The notes: generated by a model from the letters alone, not told the origin. A stretch of 64,000 nt of DNA from Caenorhabditis remanei (GCF_010183535.1 NC_071330.1:10955717-11019716); one strand, 5' to 3'; counted from the stretch's first letter, positions 36,827 through 49,019 are shown. Program-made: numbers and translations.

Positions 36827-39800
36827 TTAGGTTCTTATCAAAGCAATTGCCTTGTCCATAATTTCTTTTTTGATCTTTGGATATTGGGGATTCAAGTCAA
36901 GAACTTTCTGACAAGTCTCAATGCAGGGGAAGAGACGACGGGCTTTGAGATATGTGAAAGCGAGTTTGTAACCTGGAAAAAAGAAGAAGAAGAAGATAAT
37001 ACAGTTAGCATGTTTGGATCCTGAACTTACCAAACATTGGGTTTCTCTCTTTCGTTGCTCCAAATGCCTTCTCGTACATCTTATAAGCTTCCACATACTT
37101 CTGTTCTCGCTCTCTCATAAATCCATATGCTTCGAATGCTTTCAGACAATTACAATTGTATTTCAAGACCAAATCCAGGTAAGGGACTGCTTGATCAGTC
37201 TTATTCTGGTTAACATATATCTCTGCCAGCAGCAACCAACACTTCTCCAGATAGTCACTATCATCGAAGTTCCAAATTCTTCCAATCACCATTTTCAGAA
37301 CTGTTTTTGCTTTCTGTAGTTGTTTCAGAAGCATATGTCCTCTGGCTACTCCAAACACTGCTCCAACATTCACAATTTGAGTTCGATCTGCATTAAATGC
37401 CATCTTATTGAACTCTTCGAGTGCTGCTTGGATACTTGATTTGTCTGTTGTATGCATTCGAATAAAGTTTTGAGCAAGAAGATATCGATCAGTTATTGGA
37501 AGTTTTCCGAGTAAATCCAGATAATGAAGAGCTAATTTCTGTTGTTCACTCGCTTCTTCGATTACTCTGAAAATGAATTCAATTGGAAAGGAGTTGATGT
37601 TCTTCCGACTCACGTAGTCTCTGGATTCTCAACGCTATTTGCATCAATAATAATCTCATGATCTGGATTCAAGCATATATCAATCATGTAATACAACGCT
37701 TTTTCTCTCCATATCGGACAGCTATCTTTTGTTCTTGAATAGTACCGAAGCGCCTGATTCTGATCTCCAGTGTACCATTCGAAACGACCGCGACAAACGT
37801 TGTAACCAGATTCAGTTACGCATCGAGGGTTCACTTCTTTTGCTTTGCTGAAATATCAGAGTTTTTGAGATTTCAAAAATCGGGTTAGGCCTACTCCAAG
37901 TATTTTTCAGCGGTGAGTTGTTCTCCATTTCGACAGAATAACTCGACAACTCTGGATAATGCATGCCAGTGTTCTGAAAAATGATTTGACGTTCCCCGGT
38001 GCAAAACGGTCTATTAGCGACAGGTACAATCAGACAAACTCACGTGAATTTTTATTCAACAACGCTGTGTATCCAGTTGATGCATTGTCAGCCTCGCTCT
38101 TTATGTAATAGAAATCTGCCAGAATCTAAAATCCTCAATGTTCTTTTTCCCTAACTTTACTTCCAAAACCCACCGAATTAGCCTCATCATTGTGTGGATC
38201 AACTTGAATAACAGTCTGACATGGCTGAAGTACCAATGTCCATTTATTCTCTTCTTTATATATTTTACTCAAAAGTAAGTTCGCTTTTAAATCAGTCTCG
38301 TGATACTGTAGTGCTTGTTTGCAAACGTCAATTGCTTGGGAGAATTCACGGCGACGATAAAGAAGTTCAGCCTGAAGATTACAGATTCTGGCCCCTTCTT
38401 TCTTGAGGGCAGCCGTGTTTGCCTTGTCTTGAATACGGTTGTTTAGAGATTTGGCTCTGAAAAAATAAAACGTGATCTCCCATTTTATCCACAAATACAA
38501 TCCCAAAACCCCAATTATAAAGTTCAAATGAATAAAAAAGCTCAGTTTTCATTTTATTCCGACATGCTGGATATTGCTCAAGTTTACACACTAACAATGT
38601 TCAGTAAGTTTCTCTTTTTCAGAAGAAATGTTTCTGATTTTAATGTTTTAGTAAGATTAACAATCGAAGTGCTGATTGGATACTTAACGTGCATTTCTGT
38701 CATCATTCAATGCTCCAAAAAGAAAAAACCAGTCACTACGGTACGTAAATTCCGCAGGAGGGTCAGAACGTACACAGTTTTGACTGTATTTTCGGTTATT
38801 GAGAAGTTGATACTTTACTAAAGCTTTTCTAGGCTACTCGTGCTTCAAAGCAGTTGGTTGAAGAATCGACAATGGGTCCGCCGCCCAAAAAGAACAAACA
38901 GAAGAGCAAAGAAAAGCAAGTTGTGGAGAAGAAATCAGCAGACGATGTGCTGAAATCTCAACAAAAGCAGAAGAGTGTTGAGAGTGGTCCAGGGGAGAAA
39001 AAGAAGTCGAAGTTGAGTAAGATTTCGAATAAGAAATCAGATAAAAGTACTCCGTCTGATGCAAAAGAGTCGGGAGGACAGTCGAAACCGATGGACGGAA
39101 CACAGAATGGACCGACGTAAGATATGGAAATCGTCTCTCTGGGGACTCACTTTTCCAACTTTCAGACCGAATGATGAAACTGGAAACGGCTCCTTGAAAA
39201 ATATTGGAGATCTCCTAGTTATGAAAGCTGAAAATTGCGGTGAAATGGATGTAACGATTGAAGATATCGAGACTCGTGAGTTTATCACTTCCATCGTCCG
39301 TAGGAGAGCTTTTCGCAGCGCTCAGGGGGGTTACAAAAAATGTTGAACTTTTCTAGCGGTGATGCATGATCGTGTCGTTCGAGTAGCTGCTACCGATATG
39401 ATTTTCGATCCGAAACAGGTAGCTTATAAAGGATGCGTCGACAATGACAAAGTAAGAAAAAAGGAGTTCTCTGTAGAGATGAACACCGTTCAATTTCAGG
39501 ATCCAAAAGAAGTTGAAGATTTGGAAAAGGAGCTTCAGGCGGCTTGCGCAAAGCATGAGCTTCGCTTCAAAAATGTTCGAAAGAATGAAGAGAAAAATCC
39601 AAATGCCAAACTTCCGAAATCTCCTGAATCGGAGAAATCTACTGAGAAGAGAGCAGCACCAGATGCACGTGTGAGTAGATACAGAAGGGGTGTCTATTTA
39701 ACTCAAGTAATTTCACAAGTTAGATCACTACTGTTTTTGAGATAATCATTTTAAAAAACGAGTTATTATTCCGGTGCTTTCAGATCAAAATGAGACCAGA

Positions 39801-42800
39801 TCAATGTGTTCTCTTTGAGACAAAAGAGCAACTAACGGAGGATGACCAGGAGGCGGAGGAGCAGAAAAATGAAGCAAACAAAGCCCCTAAATGAGAATTG
39901 AGAACTGAAATGACAGTTATTTAAAATCACGAATAAATATTGAAAATGAATTACTTTTAAAGACAATCACATGGAAACTAACAAAAAGAGTATAACTCAC
40001 TTCTCAAAATCTTTCATTGCTTCTGGAACATTATCAATCATCTCATGACACTCTGCCAGCAGTAACAAGAACTGAATATTCGTCTGAATTGTCTCCGTGT
40101 CCATTGGCTCCGGCTCTTTTTCCAACGGAGCTCGTAGAATCTTCTCGCATTTTTCAAAGTTTCTCAGCTTCAACAACAGATTTGCCAACTTCAATCTCAT
40201 ATTCTTATCCTTATAAATGTTCATGGAAGACTCATAAAAATTGACAGCTTTTGAATACAAGTGAGCCATCACGTAGGCTTCTCCAATCTTTTCAGCCAAT
40301 TGGACATCTTTTGATTGCATTTTTAATGCTTGTTCATAGAAATTAATGGCATCTTCGGGCTCTTGAACTTTCATAAATGCATCGCCAAGTAGAGAATATG
40401 ATCCAGGTGTTGGTTCTACTTTTAGAAGTTCTCTGGAAATGAAATATGTTTTCCAGAAATTCAAAAACTTGAATAGAATATGGTTTTAAAGATACTCTTC
40501 CCACATACCTATAACAAGCAGCGAACATTCTCTTGTCCTTCTTCTCTTCCAGATAAATTTCAGCCATTTTTATCCTTGATAAATGAAAATTCGATTGACC
40601 TGGTTGTATCTTTTTCAGTATCGACAACGCTTTTTCAACGTGTCCTTTCGTTAGATACAATTGAGATTGAGCAATTATAAGTTGATCTTGTTCAGGTTGT
40701 CCCGCCCATTCAGCCAATGCATCTGCCATCGTGTTTTCAGCGTCTTGCTGGAATTTCAAACAGTTTCATGCGAGATAAAAGCGAACTCACGATTCTCTTT
40801 GTCTGTTGCAACGTGTCAATCAACTCCAGTTGAACTGAAATCTTGTGAGTGTCAGCAGATTCTTTCGGGAGGAATAAATTGTTCGATGCCTCCTTTCTTG
40901 GTATTTGTAATGCCATTTTCAATGTTTTAATCGCCTCATCATTCTCATTTTTTTTCTTGAAAGTTTTCGATTTGATCAAATGATATAATGAAGTTTCTCT
41001 CAACTTGAAATTGAAGTTCAAACCGGTTACAAGCGCATCGTCTGCATCTGTTATCTTTCCTCCTCGATCCAATATCAATTGAGCTCTCAGAATATGTGCA
41101 TCTGCCAGTGAATCATCCTTCTCCAACGCTTTATTTATCCATTTCTCAGCCGCATTCGTATTAGAACACAAATAAGCATTCCGTGCCAGTTGTAATGCAC
41201 AATGAGCAAGTCCAGGTGCCACGTCATTGATCATTTGAAGTGTTTTCGCCGTCAATTTCATCACTTCATCTGGAGCCTTGACAGGAACTAATGGATAGAA
41301 ATCAAAGCACTGTTCGACGGCAGAATACAAAAGATCTGAACTAAATAATGCAAGATAATCCAGTCCGAATGGAAAGGATTGAAGTTGATTTCGGAGCATT
41401 TCAACGAGATTTTCTATATGTTGACGGAAGTTTTCAAACGATTTGTCTTTGCTTTGTTTGGCAAGAACTGATGCAATTAGGTAGTAGAGCTGAAAATCAT
41501 GGTTTTGGAAAAAAAATTGAAGCACCGGATGCAGGATGAAAGGAATGATTCTTTATGAGAACATTCCGAAGACTTTTAGCTCTTCTCTCCAGCCCACAAC
41601 AGATTTCTTTCTACTCACCGGTGACTCCAATAACTTAGGATGAGCCGACGGAAGAATATCGAATTGTGCTCTCGCATCAGAAACCCGACTGACCATCAAC
41701 ATTGAGATAATACTTGACAAAACAGCGTATGAATCTTCACAATCCAATGCAACAAGCTCTTGTGACAGTGTTGAAACCTCTTTCGCATCTCCCAATCCGA
41801 ATGCGATTCTCGTTGAAAGTGCCACGTAGTCTGGCTTCCGAGATATCTTCAGAGCGCGAACCAAGAAGTCTCTGGAATTGGGAAACGTGAATTCATTGAA
41901 CTCAGCTGCTTCAAATAATACCTCGAATATCTCAAAATTCTATCATTTTTCCCGCTTATTGATACAATCAACTTCGTGACTCTTGCATAAAGTGCATGAT
42001 TAGTTGGCTCATTCTCATCCAGACTCTTCAATAATAATTGGAGAGTTCTATTCAATTGAGATACTTCTCCAGCATAACATATTCCATGAACTGTCCTCAA
42101 TACTTCAATATATGGATTACTTCCTTCTGGTTGATCTGCATTCATTATGCAATCCATCACTCCTTTCCAGTCCTTTAACATTATTGAAGCCTTTGCCTTC
42201 TCGATGTGTCCTGGCAGGAAATGGATAGTTGAGATTGCAAGTTCATTAGCAGCAACTTTCATTTCTGTTGCTGAGTGATGGCCTTCGAGAATTCGACATC
42301 TTCCAATGTTTCTGGAATTTAGAGAGTTTAGGATGCAGCTCTCTTTTTTTCTGATAACGGTTGAAACTAGTTATAGAAAAGACCTGTTTGATATTAACAA
42401 GTTTTCACTTGTCTCCCACATTCAACAAAAATTGAATTCACTTAATGTTTGACTCCTTGAGCAAAGACAGTGCCGGCCAAAAATCTAACATATTTTGCAA
42501 CTTTTTTGTACGGACGCTTCCTAGAGAGTTACATATCGACAAAGTAATTTCTCCTTCAAATCTTCACATTTCAGTGCAAAATAGTGCGATTTTTGACATA
42601 TTGACTTAAAATTACTATAACTCTATAGGGAGTGGTTGTACAAAAAAGTTGTCAACTTAAAAAAATGAAGATTTACTCTTGCTCTGCTCAATCCCATAGA
42701 AATTTATTTTGTGGGACAGTTAGTTTTACTATGACACGCTCTCAAAGTTGGCCATTTTCAACCGAAAAAGGCAAAATATGAAAGATTTTTGGGCGGCACT

Positions 42801-43576
42801 CTCCAACCACTGACCCATCTGGATACTCCTGTCCTCCAGCTTTCTCAAAAAGTTCCTGAGTTGACTTTTGTTTTTTTCCCAGTCCCAAATCAATCCATCC
42901 CATCAAACAATAGTGTTTCGCGTGTTTCTCAGCTGCTCTTTTTCTCGCAATGTCCAACATTTGCTTCGCTTTTTGAAACTCTCCTGCGAAATAAAGAACC
43001 TATAAAGATTGTAGTTGGGTATCGTGGAACATCTAAAGATTCTCAATCGGAAACTGACTTCTGAAGCAGATGCATACGAAGTGTATGGGGTCTTCTCATT
43101 TCTTGCTCTTGTTGAAATTTCTGTTTCGATTTCCACGATTGATTTGTTATCTAAAATTTAAGAAATACACACACTGCAATCAAATCTTCGAAAATGTGAT
43201 ACCTGGATTGAAAGCACTTGAATGTGCCCATTTCAATGCATTTAATGCTCCTAATGCATAGTCATTATCGGCCGAAAATGCCTCTAATTGACGAATTGCT
43301 TCAGGTATCTTTCCCAAAAGAGTCAAACAAACTCCTTTGAGAATTGATAAAGGAACATCTTGGATTGTAGCCAGTCTTCCATCACATACAAGTATTGCAG
43401 TTCCATAGTAACCTTCTCTAGAAAAACAAGTATTCAGATAGAAATAATTATAAGAAAAATACGAACCTCGCATAGTAGTGAACATTCGAAACAGCTCTCC
43501 AATGCTCCACGTCCTTGTGTCCCCACTTCTTACGTTCTTCCGAATCATTCGGATCCACATCGAAATCATGATCCAT
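36827..43576 (-). CDS. ift-139: Intraflagellar transport protein IFT139 / TTC21B, TPR protein
   Basis: Fifteen exons on the complement: 43576-43467, 43417-43203, 43150-43059, 42999-42800, 42311-41922, 41871-41619, 41489-40791, 40747-40509, 40432-40001, 38456-38174, 38125-38044, 37973-37895, 37847-37614, 37566-37031 and 36972-36827. They give about 1329 aa, close to human TTC21B (about 1316). It is built almost entirely of TPR-like helical repeats, for example around GEAYVMAHLYSKAVNFYE and LQYHETDLKANLLLSKIY, and ends in TPRs near the C-terminus. IFT139 is part of IFT-A, which drives retrograde transport in cilia and entry of membrane proteins. In nematodes it would act in ciliated sensory neurons, consistent with the X-box upstream. 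The 1544-bp intron at 38457-40000 hosts an opposite-strand gene. The exon 4 donor at 42799 is weak and lies at the edge of an inverted-repeat element; it is the least certain junction. Confidence 0.92.
38528..39894 (+). CDS. Nested gene: single-pass membrane protein with a charged linker (unknown function)
   Basis: Seven exons: 38528-38603, 38652-38740, 38833-39116, 39166-39275, 39357-39451, 39500-39670 and 39784-39894, 311 aa. The gene lies wholly inside an intron of ift-139, on the opposite strand. A hydrophobic segment at about residues 26-46 (LTIEVLIGYLTCISVIIQC) followed by KKKK suggests one membrane span with a cytosolic basic flank. Residues 56-145 are Lys/Ser-rich and low-complexity. 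The C-terminal part has an ordered-looking region (GDLLVMKAENCGEMDVTIED, later DMIFDPKQVAYKGCVDN) and an acidic tail. The ordered region loosely recalls an Ig/MSP-like fold, but I would not assign a family. All exons join in phase, which supports a real gene. Confidence 0.75.
42469..42800. mobile_element. Terminal-inverted-repeat element in an ift-139 intron
   Basis: The ends of this 332-bp stretch are imperfect inverted repeats of ~30 bp. The left end reads AGTGCCGGCCAAAAATCT and the right end, on the complement, AGTGCCGCCCAAAAATCT; both then share CATATTTTGC. There is no open reading frame, so this is a non-autonomous element. I cannot define a target-site duplication. It fills most of the intron between ift-139 exons 4 and 5, and its right edge coincides with the modelled splice donor. 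Confidence 0.75.
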
Positions 43577-43650
43577 TTTGACAGATTCAAAGGGAATTAA
43601 ACGGAAAGAAAAATGAGAGAAACGGGGAGAATATTGAGTTGCTGTGCCTG

Positions 43651-43664
43651 GTTGTCATGGAAAC
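43651..43664. promoter_or_regulatory. X-box (RFX/DAF-19 site) of ift-139
   Basis: GTTGTCATGGAAAC matches the X-box consensus RYYNYYATRRNRAC at every position. It lies 75-88 bp upstream of the ift-139 ATG, the usual distance for C. elegans ciliary genes controlled by the RFX factor DAF-19. The site reads equally as GTTTCCATGACAAC on the gene's strand. The match and position are seen; regulation by DAF-19 is inferred. Confidence 0.88.
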
Positions 43665-45470
43665 CAGAGGAAGCCAAATGGGAAAAGGGCGCGAATTCGA
43701 ATATAAAGGAGGTGGCAGGGATTTGGCGATGAGAGGTGAAGGGATAGCATGGGTGTGGAAGAACTCTTTTTTGAAAATTAGAGAAATGAAAGAAACTGTC
43801 GTTTGAAAAGGTTCATTGTATAATTATTTTCACTTTTAAAGGTGTCTTTACTTGTTTTTGATGAGAACTTTGAATTTCACTCGATATACCGTAGTGTTGG
43901 AAACTTTTCGCATAGCGAATTTTCGTAAAATCAATCCAAAAACATGAAAACGCACCATTAATAAGCTAAATAACTAAAATAAACAAAAAATTATTGGGTT
44001 TTCTTTCTTTTCAAACACTAAAACATGCGGAAAAGCGTTCTTCCCGATCCCGTTTCTTCCCGATTTGTGCGGTCTCCCAGAAAATAACACAATTTTAGAG
44101 GCTATTTTTCATCAATTGACTAAATCTGTTCTAATTCACAACTTTTGTGTTCAAATCCCCTAGAAATCAATAAAATGTTTTGAATGAGGTAACCCGACAA
44201 TTTCCAAATTGTGCAGTAACTGTGTCCAAACTGTTATTATTATATTGACTTCATAAAAGCCGTACGAAGATGATACTCCAAAACTGTTACTGTTACCGCA
44301 AGATAGTTTTCGATTTGAATGAGGCCAGATACTATTATTTCTAGATGTTAGATTATCCTCTTTGAAAAATCAGATCGTTGACTCCAAATCCATTATTCGA
44401 ATATGAATTCATTTTTTGAGTCTCCGAACTCTACTCTTTCTTAGAAGATCCTCTATTCTGCAACTTCAAATTCAATCCCCATCATAATTATTTTCACAAT
44501 ATTACCCAACCACCAATTTAATATTGTCTGTTCTTCCTTCCTGTTCGCCTTTGAATTATTTTCCACATCATCGCCACAAAGGGATTAATGAGTGACAACT
44601 CTGCCTAATTACTCTCCATTTTCATTGAGTACCACCTGACTTTCTATGCTAACTGTTAATCCTTTCACTATGTGTTCCTCATATTTATATCTGTTTCCTT
44701 TTATGATTGATCTCCCGACATGTGTCATCTCTCTTGCCGGAAATACACCTCTGCACGTGTAGTCTCTTCCCGATTGTTATCTAACACCTAATTATGTGAT
44801 ACACGCTGTTCTTTTTTAGCTGCCGATGTGTTGGTTCCATGAATAATTGTGATATACGAGGGTGAGAGGAATAAGGTCATTAAATCAATTGAAACTGTAA
44901 CTTTGAGGAAAGTCACTACACAGAATGCATGTACTCACTTTCCGAATTTCCAGCTTCGTTGTTTATCCCGGGCGTTGCCACCGTATCAATATGAGAAGCT
45001 AGTCTACACCAAACTGGGATATGCTGTTATGTTCATTTCAAATAGGTTCTTGAAGACCTTCCTTGAGAGATTTCGAACTGCCAACATATTCACCATCCCA
45101 CTTCTGAATCCCACACTCTTGCAATGTTTTCAACCATTTTCGCTTCTTGTCTTCAATCTTATCTCTCTTCAACCTGAATAATGTGTTTTTGTTCTACTAA
45201 ACCCCTATCTTAACTGTCTTCCTATTGTTGGGCTCTATTATATCGCCTATCTTTATAAACCCCTTCCTACCATTGATGATCTAATTTATTATCCAAGAGA
45301 CTGGTTGATACCTTGCTCCTAGGAATGCCGCTTACCATCAAAAGAACCCCTTGTCTCGCTAATAGCGTGTGTGTAGATAGGAGGTCCGGGTGGATTTCCC
45401 ACCTGAATCTTCTCTTCGGAATGGGCGGAGCAGAAAAGGTGGAGAATACTGCTTCGTGATGGCAGAAAAG

Positions 45471-45478
45471 TATAAATA
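45471..45478 (+). promoter_or_regulatory. TATA box of the left T-box gene
   Basis: TATAAATA lies 71-78 bp upstream of the ATG. The corresponding place in the right-hand copy reads TGTAAATA on the complement (about 50367-50360), so the box is altered there. Confidence 0.5.
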
Positions 45479-45548
45479 CCCATTCATTCACTCACAGACA
45501 TCTCATTTGTCTACCCACCTCATTTACTGCTTCCCTGTAAAATAAAAA

Positions 45549-46638
45549 ATGTCCTCTCTTCCAACCGATATATCGGTCTCACTCTCTGTCGAGATGGATG
45601 CTATTTGGAAATCGTGTTTTGAGTTGAACAATGAGATGATTATCACAGCCGACGGTCGTCGTGTTTTCCCCACTTTGGAGTACGATATCAAAGGATTAGA
45701 CCCACTGAAATACTACTCAATGTACATGCATTTCGATTTCGTCGACGACATGAAGTATAGATTCATCAATGGAAACTGGACAGAATCTCCGTCAACTGAA
45801 GAGAAAGGAGTTCCACGGCGAGTAGTTCATCATCATGGACTACAACTTGGTCAGAATTGGATGGATCGACCACTCAGCTTTGATCAGATTAGAATAACAA
45901 ATCGCAAATCAAATGAACAGACGAAGGGACCATCATTCGTAAGTTTACTTTTCGATATTTTCAGATTTTAAATTCAATTATTTACAGGTCCATCTCTACA
46001 CTCAACACAGATACATCCCGGTTCTGACAATCTACGAAGGAGACCAGATTGTCCACGTCTCCAAGATTGACTACACTGGATTCATAACTGTGACGTCATA
46101 TCATGTAAGTTTCTGCTTCATTGATTCTAGATAACTTAGCCAGTCATCTTCATATACCTATGTTTATATCATCCTTTTTCAGAGTGCTGCACTGAACGAA
46201 TTCAAAACCAATAGCAATCCATACGCGACGGGAAGTCGGCTAGATCGTCGTCAGAAGCGATCATTGGCTTCAGGAGAAACGGAAAGCAGCTCCTTATCAT
46301 CATCTAAAAAGATGAAAAAAGAACCAGCTTCCCCAACTCCATCTACATCTGATTCATCTGTTCCCCCAATTCCTTCTCCAACTGGGGCATTCCCATTCCC
46401 ATTCATGCCAATGTTCCCAACTGGTCTCTTTCAACCAGATCTCTTCCTCCAACAAGTTCAACTTTTCTCTCAAATGACCCAACCTATGTTAATCAACCCA
46501 TTCTTTCCATTAACTCTCTTCCCAACTCCCCCAATCTCTCCCCCAATCACTCCTGAATCACCGTCTCAAATTGTGACTTGTCAAGTCAAGAGTGAGCCGG
46601 CTGAGCCATTAAAAAACGATGTGACTATTGATGTTTAA
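45549..46638 (+). CDS. Divergent T-box transcription factor, copy 1
   Basis: Three exons: 45549-45938, 45988-46104 and 46183-46638, 320 aa. The T-box spans about residues 12-190, with EMIITADGRRVFPTLEYDI, GLDPLKYYSMYMHFDFVDD, GQNWMDRPLSFDQIRITN and FITVTSYHSAALNEFKTNSN. The C-terminal DNA-contact part differs from the canonical form (TSYH for TAYQ, NPYATG for NPFAKG), typical of fast-evolving nematode T-box genes. The tail is basic (KKMKKEP) and then rich in Pro, Phe and Ser, possibly an activation or repression region. It is nearly identical to copy 3 in inverted orientation. The C. elegans counterparts may be among the paired tbx genes used in early embryonic lineage specification; I cannot assign one. 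Confidence 0.9.
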
Positions 46639-47212
46639 CAATCTCTTTTTTTTTATTTATCATTCATTCCCCCGTTGTCCCCCACTCCCAAATCCAGTTA
46701 ATTTTCAAGTCTTTCATATGTCATATCTGTGTTAAACCATTTGTTTTGTACCTCTTCTTACATCTCATCTTTTTCCATTTCCATCGCTTTAATTTCTGTT
46801 ATAAACATTTTCATAATTTATCACTCGTTTTGATTTTAACTGGAGTAAAGCAAACGCCATATAAAGCAACAAATGCCCTGTTTTACAGTTTCATTTTTAT
46901 TTCCCGTCCCTCAAAAACAGATTCGAATGTTATTTAGTTTTGGTTTTGTATCGTTTCTACTCTGCCTGTGCCGGACTATGATTACCTTATGAGTACATGT
47001 TTATATCAAAAATCACATTTCCCATAAGTTTCATCATTTCAAGCTGAAGACTTGCACGTCTGGAAGAAGTGCCCAGTTTATAATTTTAAATCGAAAAACA
47101 AATTATTGAAAGTGATTTATTGATAGGAAGAACCATGTCAATAATAAGCAATTGAATGATCCGATATTATATTTAATTATAAACGGAAGAGGGACAATAC
47201 AAAGTTGAATTT

Positions 47213-48553
47213 TCAGATATTTTCTGAATCACTAGACTCAGTTTTAGCGGAAGCAGCGAACTGATCTTCTGGACGGAGTGCAGGAGTTGGGAAAAGGGAA
47301 TTCGCGAGTGGATTGAGGAATTGATTTAAGTACATCGGAGAGAATGCAAAAGGCATTTGGAGAGCCAAGAGTTTTTGTTGGAAATCAAGTTGATTCTGAA
47401 GGAATTTCTGGGTCTGAAGGACATTCTGGATAAGTGGGATATTTGGGAAACAAGGAAGGATTGGAATATTCGAAAGAATTGGGACGATTGTGGTTTCGGT
47501 GTCCACATTGAGGGAGTTTGAGTGAGTAACTGGTTCAAGAGGTGTCGGAGAAGATGAGAGAGATTCCGATTGGATGAACGAGTTGGATAGACTTAGTAGA
47601 GTTGATATGACATCATCTTCTCCTTCCTCTTCTTTCTTGACTTTCTTGATTGGTACGGGGGAATCCATTGCGTCTGAATCATCTGATGGACGTGGAGACT
47701 TTTCGTTCCTTCGGCCGATGCATCCAAAAGCATACGGGTTTATTGTTTTCTTTAGATCGACGACACCATTCGACTGAAAAATATAGAGATATGGTAAGGA
47801 ATTCAGAATGAGATGAGGTTTGCTTCCTAACTGGAAACGAGCTAAGACTCCAAGAAATATATGTCTTTATATCATTCAAATAAAAGATCTGGAATTTGAA
47901 TAAACTAGAATAGCCGGACAACTAGTAGTCGCGTACCGTCAGCAAGAAGTTGTTTCGTTCTTTTCTATTCGCAGTTCTCATCAATAAATAAGCTTACATG
48001 ATATGACGTCACAGGGATGAATCCAGTATAGTAAATCTTGGAGACGTGGACAATCTGGTCTCCTTCGTAGATTGTCAGAACCGGGATGTATCTGTGTTGA
48101 GTGTAGAGATGGACCTGTAAATAATTGAATTTAAAATCTGAAAATATCGAAAAGTAAACTTACGAATGATGGTCCCTTCGTCTGTTCATTTGATTTGCGA
48201 TTTGTTATTCTAATCTGATCAAAGCTGAGTGGTCGATCCATCCAATTCTGACCAAGTTGTAGTCCATGATGATGAACTACTCGCCGTGGAGCTCCTTTCC
48301 CTTCAGTTGACAGAGACTGTGTCCAATTTCCCATGACGAAACTCAACTTCATCGAATCTACCAACTCGAAATGCATGCACACTGAGTAGTATTTCCGTGG
48401 ATCCAATCCTTTGATATCGTACTCCAAAGTGGGGAAAACACGACGACCTGGGGCTGTGATAATCATCTCGTGAGTCAAATCGAAACATCTTTTCCAATGA
48501 GAATCGGTTTTAGTGGAGAGAGAGACAGAAATATTATTTGGAATGGAAGACAT
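47213..48553 (-). CDS. Divergent T-box transcription factor, copy 2, with a different tail
   Basis: Three exons on the complement: 48553-48164, 48114-47998 and 47773-47213, 355 aa. The intron positions and phases match copies 1 and 3. The first ~85 residues have diverged (for example EMIITAPGRRVFPTLEYDI but HFELVDSMKLSFVMGNWTQ). The middle, from PRRVVHHHGLQLGQNW to the centre of exon 2, is identical to copy 1 at DNA level. Exon 3 is unrelated beyond its first ~20 residues: it starts SNGVVDLKKTINPYAFG, then has KKVKKEEEGEDD and a long hydrophobic, Pro/Phe-rich tail. This mosaic pattern indicates gene conversion. DNA-binding preference could differ because exon 3 supplies the last DNA contacts. 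Confidence 0.88.
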
Positions 48554-49019
48554 TTAGGGGGGAGTTACTGGAGTTAGGAATATATGATTCCACAAAAATA
48601 GACAAATGATAGAGTATGAAATGAAGCATTTGATGATTCGGTGAAAGTCATTTTGGCGGGAATCCACTATGTGTTGAGGGTCACTTTAAGATCAAAAATA
48701 TATGAGTTTTCAGAAATTGTAGGCCTACTCGGCTCATACACAGGCAGGAAGAAATACCGAAAAATGTTAAACTCTTGTCTTAAAATCTAGGAGATTCTCC
48801 GGTCTTACAGGCTAATATGCAGTTTTTTTCCAAATTCTATATCTTCCTTCGTTTCAAACTGTCTGCCCTTTATTTTTTTTACTCCTGTAGTTTTTATTCA
48901 CGTCGTTCTATTTCATCTGCATCGATGGACAAAGATGGCTTTAATGTTTCGATACGTCGATAAAGCTGTCATCAAGAATTGTGTTTGTTGTTCACCAAAT
49001 AAAAACGAAGAATTGAACA

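Larger units (their letters stand above)
43577..45548. other. Intergenic region between ift-139 and the T-box cluster
   Basis: About 2 kb between two divergent start codons. It contains the ift-139 X-box at the left end and the left arm of the T-box inverted duplication from about 45183. The open frame at 44849-45181 has no similarity I recognise. No other feature is seen. Confidence 0.5.
45183..46820 (+). repeat. Left arm of a T-box inverted duplication
   Basis: This ~1.6-kb stretch, from about 360 bp upstream of the T-box start to about 180 bp beyond its stop, matches the reverse complement of 49020-50605. The coding part is nearly identical and the flanks carry small indels and substitutions. 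It is a segmental inverted duplication rather than a transposon: no terminal repeats or target duplications are visible. Boundaries are approximate. Confidence 0.85.

Noticed and set aside
44849..45181. 110-codon plus-strand frame before the T-box cluster
   Set aside because: No similarity, no splice-supported extension, and not retained in the right-hand duplicate arm.
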